Below, in pieces: positions 8,459-15,377 of a DNA stretch of 33,383 nucleotides (the first letter of the stretch is position 1; each line of letters starts with the position of its first letter). The notes below the pieces were generated by a model that made no database searches, was not told the DNA's origin, and worked only from the letters and a program-made list of their open reading frames with translations. The DNA is taken from NCBI GenBank assembly GCA_005776395.1, contig SXPJ01000085.1, positions 1-33,383 on the forward strand, read 5' to 3'. The translations under genes and the position numbers were made by a program. This DNA is from Bdellovibrionales bacterium (GTDB lineage Bacteria > Bdellovibrionota > FAC87 > UBA2466).

Positions 8459-9070
8459 AAAAATAGTTTTGACAAAAAAACCAAGAGTCATGGCGCCCAT
8501 TGAATAAAAAGTACTTTTTTCACTTTTTAATGCTCGCCACAAATTAAATTCATGGTCACTCGAGGAACAACTAGGTTTAAAAGAGGGAATCCAACGGGGA
8601 ACCTGCTGTGTATAATTCACATAGTTTTGTCCGAAAGTTTTCGATAGAACCTGTTCCTCGAAAGAGACAATAAAGTAATATTCCACACTCGAGTAGATAA
8701 AGATAAAAATGCTCAAAAGACCAAATCCAAAAATCACGCCACATAATGTATACATTGCAATATTAGCAATATAGAGCGGGTTTCTTACAAACCGATAAGG
8801 CCCGGCGTGAACAAGCTGCTGAACCGACTCACCCCGGGTTCGAGTCGTGCTTCCAGCATACCCTACAGCCCAAACCCTCAAACCCTCAGCCAAAAGAACC
8901 CCAAAAATCCAAAGCCCATACTGAAGACTCGAACAGGTAAAGTCGGCAGGAAGAAGAAATAACATCACAAATAAAGGAACCGGAGAAAAACTTCTCCAAC
9001 GGAACCAGGTTCTTCCAATTCGAGCAGAAATAGGCCAAGCCTTCTGAATTGTAGCTGAATCAACTGCCAT
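8450..9070 (-). CDS. ICMT/PEMT-like integral membrane methyltransferase
   Basis: The 206-residue product has several membrane segments and the isoprenylcysteine carboxyl methyltransferase / phospholipid methyltransferase pattern. This includes VHAGPYRFVRNPLYIANI, then a hydrophobic hairpin and a C-terminal FEEQVLSKTFGQNYVNY-type Glu-containing segment that helps bind S-adenosylmethionine. Bacterial members methylate lipids or other small membrane substrates; the substrate here is unknown. An AAGGG site lies just before the ATG. It is divergent from tdk. Confidence 0.82.
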   Translation of the reverse strand: MAVDSATIQKAWPISARIGRTWFRWRSFSPVPLFVMLFLLPADFTCSSLQYGLWIFGVLLAEGLRVWAVGYAGSTTRTRGESVQQLVHAGPYRFVRNPLYIANIAMYTLCGVIFGFGLLSIFIFIYSSVEYYFIVSFEEQVLSKTFGQNYVNYTQQVPRWIPSFKPSCSSSDHEFNLWRALKSEKSTFYSMGAMTLGFFVKTIFLK

Positions 9071-9201
9071 AGGCCCTTACTCAAACACAATTTCAGGAAA
9101 AACGGCAAGTTGAATTCCCAGAAAACACCCCCCTAGAAACCCTCTTGAGTTAGCATCTCATCTTAGCCCAACCCGATGCCTTGCATCATATTAAGCCTTT
9201 T

Positions 9202-9234
9202 GAACTTTTTTAAGTTTTTCATCCAAAAAAGTTC
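9202..9234. repeat. 10-bp perfect inverted repeat in the divergent ICMT-tdk region
   Basis: GAACTTTTTT at 9202-9211 is matched by AAAAAAGTTC at 9225-9234, with a 13-base loop, just upstream of the tdk promoter candidate. It could be an operator or a hairpin. AT-richness makes chance occurrence quite possible. Confidence 0.3.
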
Positions 9235-9245
9235 CTTCTTCTAGC

Positions 9246-9274
9246 TTGTCGGTCGAAATCTCCAGAATTATATT
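9246..9274 (+). promoter_or_regulatory. Putative promoter for tdk
   Basis: TTGTCG (9246-9251) and TATATT (9269-9274) are separated by exactly 17 bases. The predicted start near 9281 gives a leader of about 20 bases containing a GGGGG ribosome-binding tract before the GTG at 9301. Confidence 0.5.
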
Positions 9275-9300
9275 GGAAGCTCAATGGGGGCAATTTAACA

Positions 9301-9888
9301 GTGAATATACAGTTACCTACAGTTTGGAATTCGGGATGGGTTGAGGTGGTGTGCGGTTCGATGTTTAGCGGAAAAACCGAAGAGCTGATTAGAAGAGTAA
9401 AACGTGCTCAAATTGCAAAACAGAAGGTTCAAATTTTCAAGCCTATTATCGATGATAGATACTCCAAAGAGCACGTCACAAGTCACTCATCTTTAAGAAT
9501 TGATGCTCAAAACATTCAAAATATTGAAGAGATTATGACCTATTTGGAAGATAACACCCGAATTGTAGGAATCGACGAGGCTCAATTTTTCTCTCCTGCT
9601 ATCGTTGAAATCAGTCAACGGCTGGCCAATCGAGGGCTCAGAGTCATTATTGCGGGGCTAGATTTGGATTACAGAGGAGTACCATTCGGGCCTATGCCTC
9701 TATTGATGGCCACTGCGGAGTTTGTAACTAAAATGTCGGCGATCTGCACAGTTTGTGGTAATACCGCAAGCCGTACTCAAAGGCTTAAATTGGAAAACCA
9801 AGAGACCAATAATAGCCAGGTGCTAGTAGGAGCTGATGAATTTTATGAAGCCAGATGCCGAAGATGTTACGAACCCCCCAGCGTTTAG
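9301..9888 (+). CDS. tdk: Thymidine kinase
   Basis: The 195-residue cytoplasmic enzyme phosphorylates thymidine to dTMP with ATP in nucleotide salvage, which suits an organism able to take up nucleosides from outside or from prey. The type II (zinc-containing) thymidine kinase pattern is complete: P-loop GSMFSGKT at residues 19-26, DEAQFF starting at residue 92, the substrate-loop region GLDLDYRGVPFGP, and zinc ligands in CTVCG and CRRC. The start is GTG at 9301, supported by a GGGGG tract ten bases upstream and a promoter candidate. The last 53 bases overlap the start of the TrmB-like gene, indicating translational coupling. Confidence 0.95.
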   Translation: MNIQLPTVWNSGWVEVVCGSMFSGKTEELIRRVKRAQIAKQKVQIFKPIIDDRYSKEHVTSHSSLRIDAQNIQNIEEIMTYLEDNTRIVGIDEAQFFSPAIVEISQRLANRGLRVIIAGLDLDYRGVPFGPMPLLMATAEFVTKMSAICTVCGNTASRTQRLKLENQETNNSQVLVGADEFYEARCRRCYEPPSV

Positions 9889-10582
9889 GCCCTGGTCCAA
9901 AATCAGTTCCCCCTCGGCTAATCTTTCCCAAACAAGTTGGGATCTTAAACAGTCGGAACAAATACAGGCCCTGAAAGAAAAATACTGGCTAGACAAAGGC
10001 CACACTCCAATTCCCAGAGAACTTTTTAAAAATCACCCCAAAATTTGGCTCGAAATAGGGGCCGGAACAGGTGGTTTTTTTCTAGAACTTGCGAAAAGAA
10101 ATCCAGACTCTCACTTAGTCGCAATTGAAAGATGTAAAATTCGTTCTAGTCGCATGATCCAAAAATTTGTCAAATCTCAGCTCCCTAACATTCAGGGATT
10201 CAGAGGGAATGCAATTCCAGCGCTAATTACAGGAATTCCCTCAGAGAGCATCGAAAGAATTTATATTTTGTACCCTTGTCCTTGGCCTAAAAATGCCCAC
10301 AGAAAAAACCGTTGGTATCTCCACACGGTCATGGCCCACTTAGTAAGGATTCTAAAACCAGGCGGGTTGTTAATATGGGCGTCAGATCAGGAGTTTTATA
10401 TTCGAGAAGCCACATTCGTTAGCGAATCAAAATACCAGCTCAAGACCTTACTAAGCAGTACTTTAGCTCCTAATGCTTTTAATAATCTGGCCGATTTTAT
10501 TCACGGACGAACCTCTTTTGAAAGTAAATTTCTCTCTATGAATCAGCCCTGCTATGAATTGATCAGTCAAAAATCAATTTGA
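9836..10582 (+). CDS. TrmB-like SAM-dependent methyltransferase with altered motif
   Basis: The 248-residue product resembles tRNA (guanine-N7)-methyltransferase TrmB. It has WLEIGAGTGGFFLELAKRNPD as SAM-binding motif I, then LVAIE, and RIYILYPCPWPKNAHRKNRW, followed by LVRILKPGGLLIWASDQEFY. In TrmB the third motif is normally F-P-D-P-W-x-K, with an Asp thought important for catalysis. Here that residue is Cys148 (codon TGT at 10277). The N-terminal 40 residues are not family-typical. An AGGAG three bases before the ATG at 9836 and a second ATG at 9845 both lie inside tdk. It may be a divergent TrmB or a paralogue acting on another RNA or small molecule. Confidence 0.7.
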   Translation: MNFMKPDAEDVTNPPAFRPWSKISSPSANLSQTSWDLKQSEQIQALKEKYWLDKGHTPIPRELFKNHPKIWLEIGAGTGGFFLELAKRNPDSHLVAIERCKIRSSRMIQKFVKSQLPNIQGFRGNAIPALITGIPSESIERIYILYPCPWPKNAHRKNRWYLHTVMAHLVRILKPGGLLIWASDQEFYIREATFVSESKYQLKTLLSSTLAPNAFNNLADFIHGRTSFESKFLSMNQPCYELISQKSI

Positions 10583-10638
10583 TTTAATAGCCCCCATTTT
10601 CCATCTTCAAAAAACGATGGAGATTTCGGCAAAAATTA

Positions 10639-10729
10639 CAGCAGTTCTCGGTGACCTCACTTTCATATCCAAACTTGAATGACTCCGCTTTTTACCATGC
10701 GCTGTAGCTCACCTAAAACTGCTGTTGAT
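10639..10729 (-). repeat. Short copy of the miniature inverted-repeat element (internally deleted relative)
   Basis: The two ends, 10639-10654 and 10709-10724, form a 16-bp inverted repeat with two mismatches (CAGCAGTTCTCGGTGA against CAGCAGTTTTAGGTGA). Read on the minus strand, 10729-10655 aligns closely with 28305-28376 of the longer element, sharing for example ACAGCGCATG and GTCATTCAAG. The 10639 terminus matches the right terminus of the longer element at 15 of 16 bases. No flanking target duplication is visible. It lies between the TrmB-like and carboxypeptidase genes. Confidence 0.75.
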
Positions 10730-10790
10730 TTGAACCCTTACTAGACTTCTTCCTTATGACAGATAGAATATTCTTATCCAGGGGGAATCA

Positions 10791-11720
10791 ATGAGGTTTC
10801 TATTTACTTTCTTGTCTCTTTTTATTTCTATTCAATTATTAGCCTCTCCTGAAAGTGACTCTGGAATTTTCGGCCCCACTTACAAAAACATTCTTAATGA
10901 AACTGAAAAATGGGCCAACGAATATCCAGAACTGGTTCAAATTATCGATTACGGTAAAAGTGTTAAGGGCCGGCCATTAAGAATGGTCTTGGTCATGAAA
11001 CAAATGCATGTAAAATCCAGGCCTGCATTTCTTATGAGCGGCAGCACTCATGGAAATGAATTTCTAGCTATTGAAACTAGCCTGCCACTTAAACTTTTAG
11101 AGAAGCAAAGAATTCCAGGAGCAGTTAAAAATTTTTTAGACCATGGCGGTGTTTTTGTTTTTATCCCCATTCTAAATCCCGACGGCTATGAAAGTAGAGA
11201 GAGAGAGAATGCAAATGGAATCGATCTCAATCGAGATTGGGATCTTGCTGAAACTGGATTTAAAGGGTTTACCCAACCCGAAACACAACAGCTCGCAGAA
11301 TATTTAGAGAAGCTCACCCAACCCCCTTTTAATTTAAATTTTAAGGTGACGGTGGATTATCATTGTTGCGTGGGAGCGATTCTATACCCTTGGTCTTATA
11401 CGAAAAAAAAACTCCCCGAGCCCGATCTTTCTCATCATATAGAACTCGCAGAAATTGCAAAAAAATTTCTATCCATTGACTACGGAACGACGGGCGAAAT
11501 TTTAGGCTATTATCCCCAAGGAACCACCAAAGATTACTACTACTCCAAATACAATTCGCTAACCTACACCTATGAAGGTAGGTATCAAGAAGAGAATAAA
11601 TATCTCGAGTCTCATGTGAAATGGTGGGAAGCCATAGTAAGCGACACTCTTAAACGAATTACATTAGCTAGTGAACGACTCACGCTTCTTAACTTCCCTT
11701 TTTTGGTGAGTTTTTTTTAG
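10791..11720 (+). CDS. Exported M14 family zinc carboxypeptidase
   Basis: The 309-residue product has a signal peptide (residues 1-19) and a complete M14 catalytic set. Zinc ligands are His87 and Glu90 in THGNE and His191 in VDYHCC. A substrate-binding Asn-Arg pair lies in GIDLNRDWD, and the likely catalytic Glu262 is in TYTYEGRY. It should remove C-terminal residues from peptides, or cleave peptidoglycan stem peptides, in the periplasm or outside the cell. The Cys-Cys after His191 is unusual and could form a disulfide. A GGGGG site lies five bases before the ATG. The C-terminal tail ends in a hydrophobic run encoded over a possible terminator. It converges with smc. Confidence 0.9.
   Translation: MRFLFTFLSLFISIQLLASPESDSGIFGPTYKNILNETEKWANEYPELVQIIDYGKSVKGRPLRMVLVMKQMHVKSRPAFLMSGSTHGNEFLAIETSLPLKLLEKQRIPGAVKNFLDHGGVFVFIPILNPDGYESRERENANGIDLNRDWDLAETGFKGFTQPETQQLAEYLEKLTQPPFNLNFKVTVDYHCCVGAILYPWSYTKKKLPEPDLSHHIELAEIAKKFLSIDYGTTGEILGYYPQGTTKDYYYSKYNSLTYTYEGRYQEENKYLESHVKWWEAIVSDTLKRITLASERLTLLNFPFLVSFF
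11678..11718 (+). terminator. Possible terminator overlapping the end of the carboxypeptidase gene
   Basis: ACTCAC (11678-11683) can pair with GTGAGT (11706-11711), which is followed by seven more T. The stem is only 6 bp and the loop 22 bases, so the structure is weak. The T-run is the stronger part of the evidence. Confidence 0.3.
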
Positions 11721-11758
11721 TCCCTAAATAAGGTTTCAACTTTTCATTTCAAAGAAAA

Positions 11759-14700
11759 TTAATTCAATCGCACGCTGGTCATCTTTGAAATTCCAGCTCG
11801 CTCCATAGTAACCCCATAAAGAGCTTCAGCTATCTCCATCGTCTTCTTATTATGAGTAATCATAATGAACTGAGTTTTCTCAGCCATTTTCTTAATCACA
11901 GTATTGAAACGAGAGACGTTTGCGTCGTCAAGAGGAGCATCCACCTCATCAAGAAGACAGAACGGACTTGGTTTTCTAGCAAAAATAGCCAGAATTAAGC
12001 TCACCGCAGTCAAAGCCTTTTCTCCCCCTGAAAGCAAAGTAATGCTTTTTAGACTCTTACCAGGAGGTTGGACCATAATATCCACTCCAGCATCATGACC
12101 CGGAATCTCCGTTTGAATGAGTGAAAGCTCAGCTTTTCCGCCATTAAATAAAATGGGGAAGATCTCTTTAAACTTGATGTTAACCGCTTCAAAGGTTTCA
12201 GCAAATCGAACATGAGTCGTTTCATCGATTTTCCTGATGGCCTCCTCAAGAATTGCAATCGAACTTTCTAAGTCAGTTTTCTGAGTCATCAAGAAGTCAT
12301 AACGTTTTTGAACATCATCAAATTCTTGAATTGCGGTCAAATTAACCTCTCCATAACGGGAGACCTTTTCACGAACATTTTTGAGGTACTCTTCTAAAAG
12401 TGACTTCTTCTCATTTTCTAGTAAAAGAGCCCAATTCAAGTTCAACTGTTCTTGGAACAGAGGAAGCTTTTCAATCTCAATTTGAATCGATTCATTAAAA
12501 GGGACCGGTTCTCGTTGATACCGTTCCACTGAGATTCCACATAGATGCTCAAAATGGGATTGTTCATTGTTAATCTTAAGCTCAAGCTCTTGGATCTGCT
12601 GAAGTACCAATTCTCTAAGTTTTTGAAGCTCTGTTTTCTTATCTCGAAGCTCTTGTAGCTTGGTGCAAGTTTCATTGAAGGCCTGTTTGGTATCGGATAA
12701 AAGAACCAAGACTTCATTTTTATTGTTTTCGGCACTCGCTAACTGTTCTTTCACCTCAAGAACATTCTGATCCATATTGGCTAATTCAATTTCGGAAGAT
12801 TGATAGGTCCTCTCCAATTGAGTGAGTCGACGAGATTTATTTTCAATATCAGATTGAGTCGTTTCCAATTGAAACTGTAGGCTATTAACCCTCTCCGCCA
12901 ATCTAGAGTATTCAACTTTTTTGTCGTTAATTTCCTGAACTGCAGTTTCCAAAGCTGTATTTGCATTATTCAATTGAGACTCAACACCTTCAAGCTCAGT
13001 AAGGGTCTCTTGAATTTCCTGATTAAGTCTTTCGATCTCAGTTTTAGCTTCAACTTTTAATCTTAAGACATCTTCAATCTGAGATTCGCAGCGATTGATC
13101 TCTTGGCCCAAGAAATTTTGCTCTCTCTCAAGGCGGCCAAGTTCTACCTGGATCTTCTCTTTTTCTTTGCGATGCTCCACGCTTTCGATATGAATTGAAG
13201 ACAATTTGTCTTTCAATTCAGAATGCATTTTCTCTTGGGACTGTAAATGCTGTAAAAGGCTCGCGCGCTCCTGTTCGAGCTGAGCGACCTCTTGTTCTAA
13301 ACCCGCAGCTACAGTAACCAGATCATCAATCTCTCTGCGCCGAGCAAAAACTCCAGTACGAGTTGGCATGTGACCACTCGAAATAGAACAATCATCATGG
13401 CTGATTGTTTTATTTTGCTGGTTCAGCAGCGTAACATTTTTATGATTTGATCTTAATGAGAAAAGCTGTTCTGTTTCAGGGACTATGTAACAATCCCCTA
13501 AAGTCCATTGAGCCACTGATTCATATCCGGGCGTTACATGGATGTGAGTCAAAATAGGAGTTCCTTCTGAAGGAGCGTTCCCATGAGCTAAAGTCGGTTC
13601 TAAATCATTTAAAGCCAAGATCTTAACTCGCTCTAAATCCTTTTCTGTAATCAGATTAGCTAAGTGTTTAGCCTCATCAGCAGAGGAAACGAGCAACGTA
13701 TTCATCTCTGCGCCTAACAAAGTCTCTAAATGATCTTCAATCTCTTTAGATGGTTTCAAGACTTCAGCTAAGGGAATGGCTTGAATACCAGTACCTTCTA
13801 ACTGAGTTAGAATCTCACGAGCGGTAGGGGAATATCCTTCAAGGTTCTCTTGGAGTTCTTTAAGAGAATCCAATCGAGATTTTTGGGAATGATAGTTCTC
13901 CCTAGCATCGTATAATAATTCTTCTAGCTGCGAAAGGCGGCTGGAGGAGTTCTCTAGATCAGCCGACAGAGTCGAAACCTCTCCCTCAGCCTGAGAAGCT
14001 CTTTGGGAACAATCGGTAATTTTGGTCTCAACTTGCTCGAGAGTCACTCTTTGAGAAGTGATTCCAAGAACAGCCTCGGTAACTTTTTGCTCAAATTGAG
14101 CTTTACGCTCAACAAAGTCTTGCTCTTTAGCTTCAAAGTTTTGGATTTGACTCTCAAGAGTCACTAAACGATGAGAGGTTTGAGTTTTTCGGTGCTGTAA
14201 AACATCGCGTTTATGGTGAGCGCGCTGTTTTTCCTCTTGAGCCCGTCGAATCTCTTGCTCACGAGTCTGAATCCCCTCTCCAATCTGGAGCATCTGTTCA
14301 GCAACAGAATCTTTTTCCCGAATTTCGTCCTGCTCTTGAGTTGCAAGGTTAGCCACCTCCTCGCGGAGTTGCTCCTGCTCTTGGCGATTTTCTTCAATCG
14401 TTTGAGCTAAAAAGTTTTTTCTCTCTTCCAAAAGATGAATTTGGCTTTCTAACTTTTGAATTGATAGAGAGAGATTATGGTCTTTATCACTTAATTCTTG
14501 ATAAGCTTTTTCTTGATCAATACGAAGAATTTCTGAAGTGGTTAATTCAGTATCTACTTCAGCAAAAAGAGCATCAGACTCTGAGCGCTGATTCACTAGA
14601 TTGTTTTTCTCTTCGGTCAAGGTGTCGATAGCTTGCTTGTGAGTAAATAAATTCCTTCCCAAAAGATAGAGATCCACAATTTCTAGCTCTGACTTAAATT

Positions 14701-14905
14701 CTTTATATTTTTTAGCTCGAGTCGCTTGAACTTTTAAACTTCTAATCTGTTTTTCAAGCTCAATGATAATGTCCTGAAGACGAACCATATTGGCTCGAGT
14801 AGCCTCTAATTTTCTCTCGGCCTCTTTGCGCTTAGCCTTATATTTAGTAATTCCAGAAACCTCTTCAAAGAGATAACGTCTTTCTTCTGGTTTCACGTTG
14901 ATCAT
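11759..14905 (-). CDS. smc: SMC chromosome-condensation ATPase, part after the internal stop
   Basis: This frame encodes residues 155-1202 of an SMC protein. After the MINVKPEERRYLFEEVSGITKYK segment come a long coiled coil, a hinge domain (about residues 510-665 in full-length numbering) and the returning coil. The C-terminal ATPase half has the LLSGGEKALTA signature (about 1111) and Walker B CLLDEVDAPLDD (about 1137-1148). It lacks Walker A, which lies in the separate upstream part (14945-15367), so it could not bind ATP properly alone. The same frame stays open back to 14944, just after a TAA. The ATG at 14905 is internal and has no convincing ribosome binding site. The two parts together are the length of an intact SMC. 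Confidence 0.85.
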   Translation of the reverse strand: MINVKPEERRYLFEEVSGITKYKAKRKEAERKLEATRANMVRLQDIIIELEKQIRSLKVQATRAKKYKEFKSELEIVDLYLLGRNLFTHKQAIDTLTEEKNNLVNQRSESDALFAEVDTELTTSEILRIDQEKAYQELSDKDHNLSLSIQKLESQIHLLEERKNFLAQTIEENRQEQEQLREEVANLATQEQDEIREKDSVAEQMLQIGEGIQTREQEIRRAQEEKQRAHHKRDVLQHRKTQTSHRLVTLESQIQNFEAKEQDFVERKAQFEQKVTEAVLGITSQRVTLEQVETKITDCSQRASQAEGEVSTLSADLENSSSRLSQLEELLYDARENYHSQKSRLDSLKELQENLEGYSPTAREILTQLEGTGIQAIPLAEVLKPSKEIEDHLETLLGAEMNTLLVSSADEAKHLANLITEKDLERVKILALNDLEPTLAHGNAPSEGTPILTHIHVTPGYESVAQWTLGDCYIVPETEQLFSLRSNHKNVTLLNQQNKTISHDDCSISSGHMPTRTGVFARRREIDDLVTVAAGLEQEVAQLEQERASLLQHLQSQEKMHSELKDKLSSIHIESVEHRKEKEKIQVELGRLEREQNFLGQEINRCESQIEDVLRLKVEAKTEIERLNQEIQETLTELEGVESQLNNANTALETAVQEINDKKVEYSRLAERVNSLQFQLETTQSDIENKSRRLTQLERTYQSSEIELANMDQNVLEVKEQLASAENNKNEVLVLLSDTKQAFNETCTKLQELRDKKTELQKLRELVLQQIQELELKINNEQSHFEHLCGISVERYQREPVPFNESIQIEIEKLPLFQEQLNLNWALLLENEKKSLLEEYLKNVREKVSRYGEVNLTAIQEFDDVQKRYDFLMTQKTDLESSIAILEEAIRKIDETTHVRFAETFEAVNIKFKEIFPILFNGGKAELSLIQTEIPGHDAGVDIMVQPPGKSLKSITLLSGGEKALTAVSLILAIFARKPSPFCLLDEVDAPLDDANVSRFNTVIKKMAEKTQFIMITHNKKTMEIAEALYGVTMERAGISKMTSVRLN

Positions 14906-14944
14906 TCGATCAATTTGACCCTGTTCAATAATAGAGTAGGCTCG

Positions 14945-14947
14945 TTA
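14945..14947 (-). other. smc: In-frame TAA within smc
   Basis: The sequence reads GTG GGA TAA CGA GCC on the coding strand. Everything before and after is in one frame of 1,202 codons with no other defect. A single change AAA to TAA would explain it. Confidence 0.9.
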
Positions 14948-15367
14948 TCCCACTCCAGTATCCATAAAAAGTTCATGAATATCTTTTAAGCGACAAATGC
15001 ATTTGTTGATCAAATACTCGCCAGTTCCATCTCGATAAACTCTTCGAGTCACTGAAATTTCATCGGCCTTATCAAAAGCAGCAAAACTCGGGGATAAAGT
15101 GACCCCCTGTCGATCCAATACCAAACTAACTTCAGCCATCGAAGTAGGCGCTTTTGTATCAGATCCATTAAAAATAACATCGGTCATGGAGTCGCCACGT
15201 AAGTGCTTAGCACTTTGCTCCCCCATCACCCACTGAATCGCGTCTACGATATTACTTTTACCGCACCCGTTGGGACCTACAACACCGGTAATTCCGGGGT
15301 CGAAGGTTAAAACAGTTCTATCCAAAAACGATTTAAAGCCTTGAAGCTCGAGTCTTTTTAATCTCAT
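14945..15367 (-). CDS. smc: SMC chromosome-condensation ATPase, N-terminal part before the internal stop
   Basis: This part encodes residues 1-140, beginning MRLKRLELQGFKSF, with Walker A GPNGCGKS at residues 31-38 and the following NIVDAIQWVMGEQ. It ends at DIHELFMDTGVG, where a family member would continue into a basic residue and then AYSIIEQGQID. A TAA occupies that basic position (14947-14945) and the next 13 codons continue in frame as RAYSIIEQGQIDR. SMC organises and segregates chromosomes together with ScpA and ScpB. The ATG has GAGAG just upstream and lies 10 bases after the ppdK stop, so it belongs to the glyS-ppdK-smc unit. Confidence 0.85.
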   Translation of the reverse strand: MRLKRLELQGFKSFLDRTVLTFDPGITGVVGPNGCGKSNIVDAIQWVMGEQSAKHLRGDSMTDVIFNGSDTKAPTSMAEVSLVLDRQGVTLSPSFAAFDKADEISVTRRVYRDGTGEYLINKCICRLKDIHELFMDTGVG

Positions 15368-15377
15368 TTCTCTCTAT

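Noticed and set aside
10605-10640. Terminator after the TrmB-like gene (TCCATC/GATGGA hairpin)
   Set aside because: The stem is only 6 bp with a 10-base loop and no T-run follows.
12049-14410. Several 60-100-codon frames on both strands within smc
   Set aside because: They are shadows of the coiled-coil coding sequence, with low-complexity Lys/Ser/Leu composition and no start signals.
14906-14947. Genetic-code change or programmed recoding at the smc TAA
   Set aside because: TAA is used as the normal stop of several genes here, for example DUF4331 (ends at 860) and ftsI. No special downstream signal could be identified, so a mutation or sequence error is simpler.
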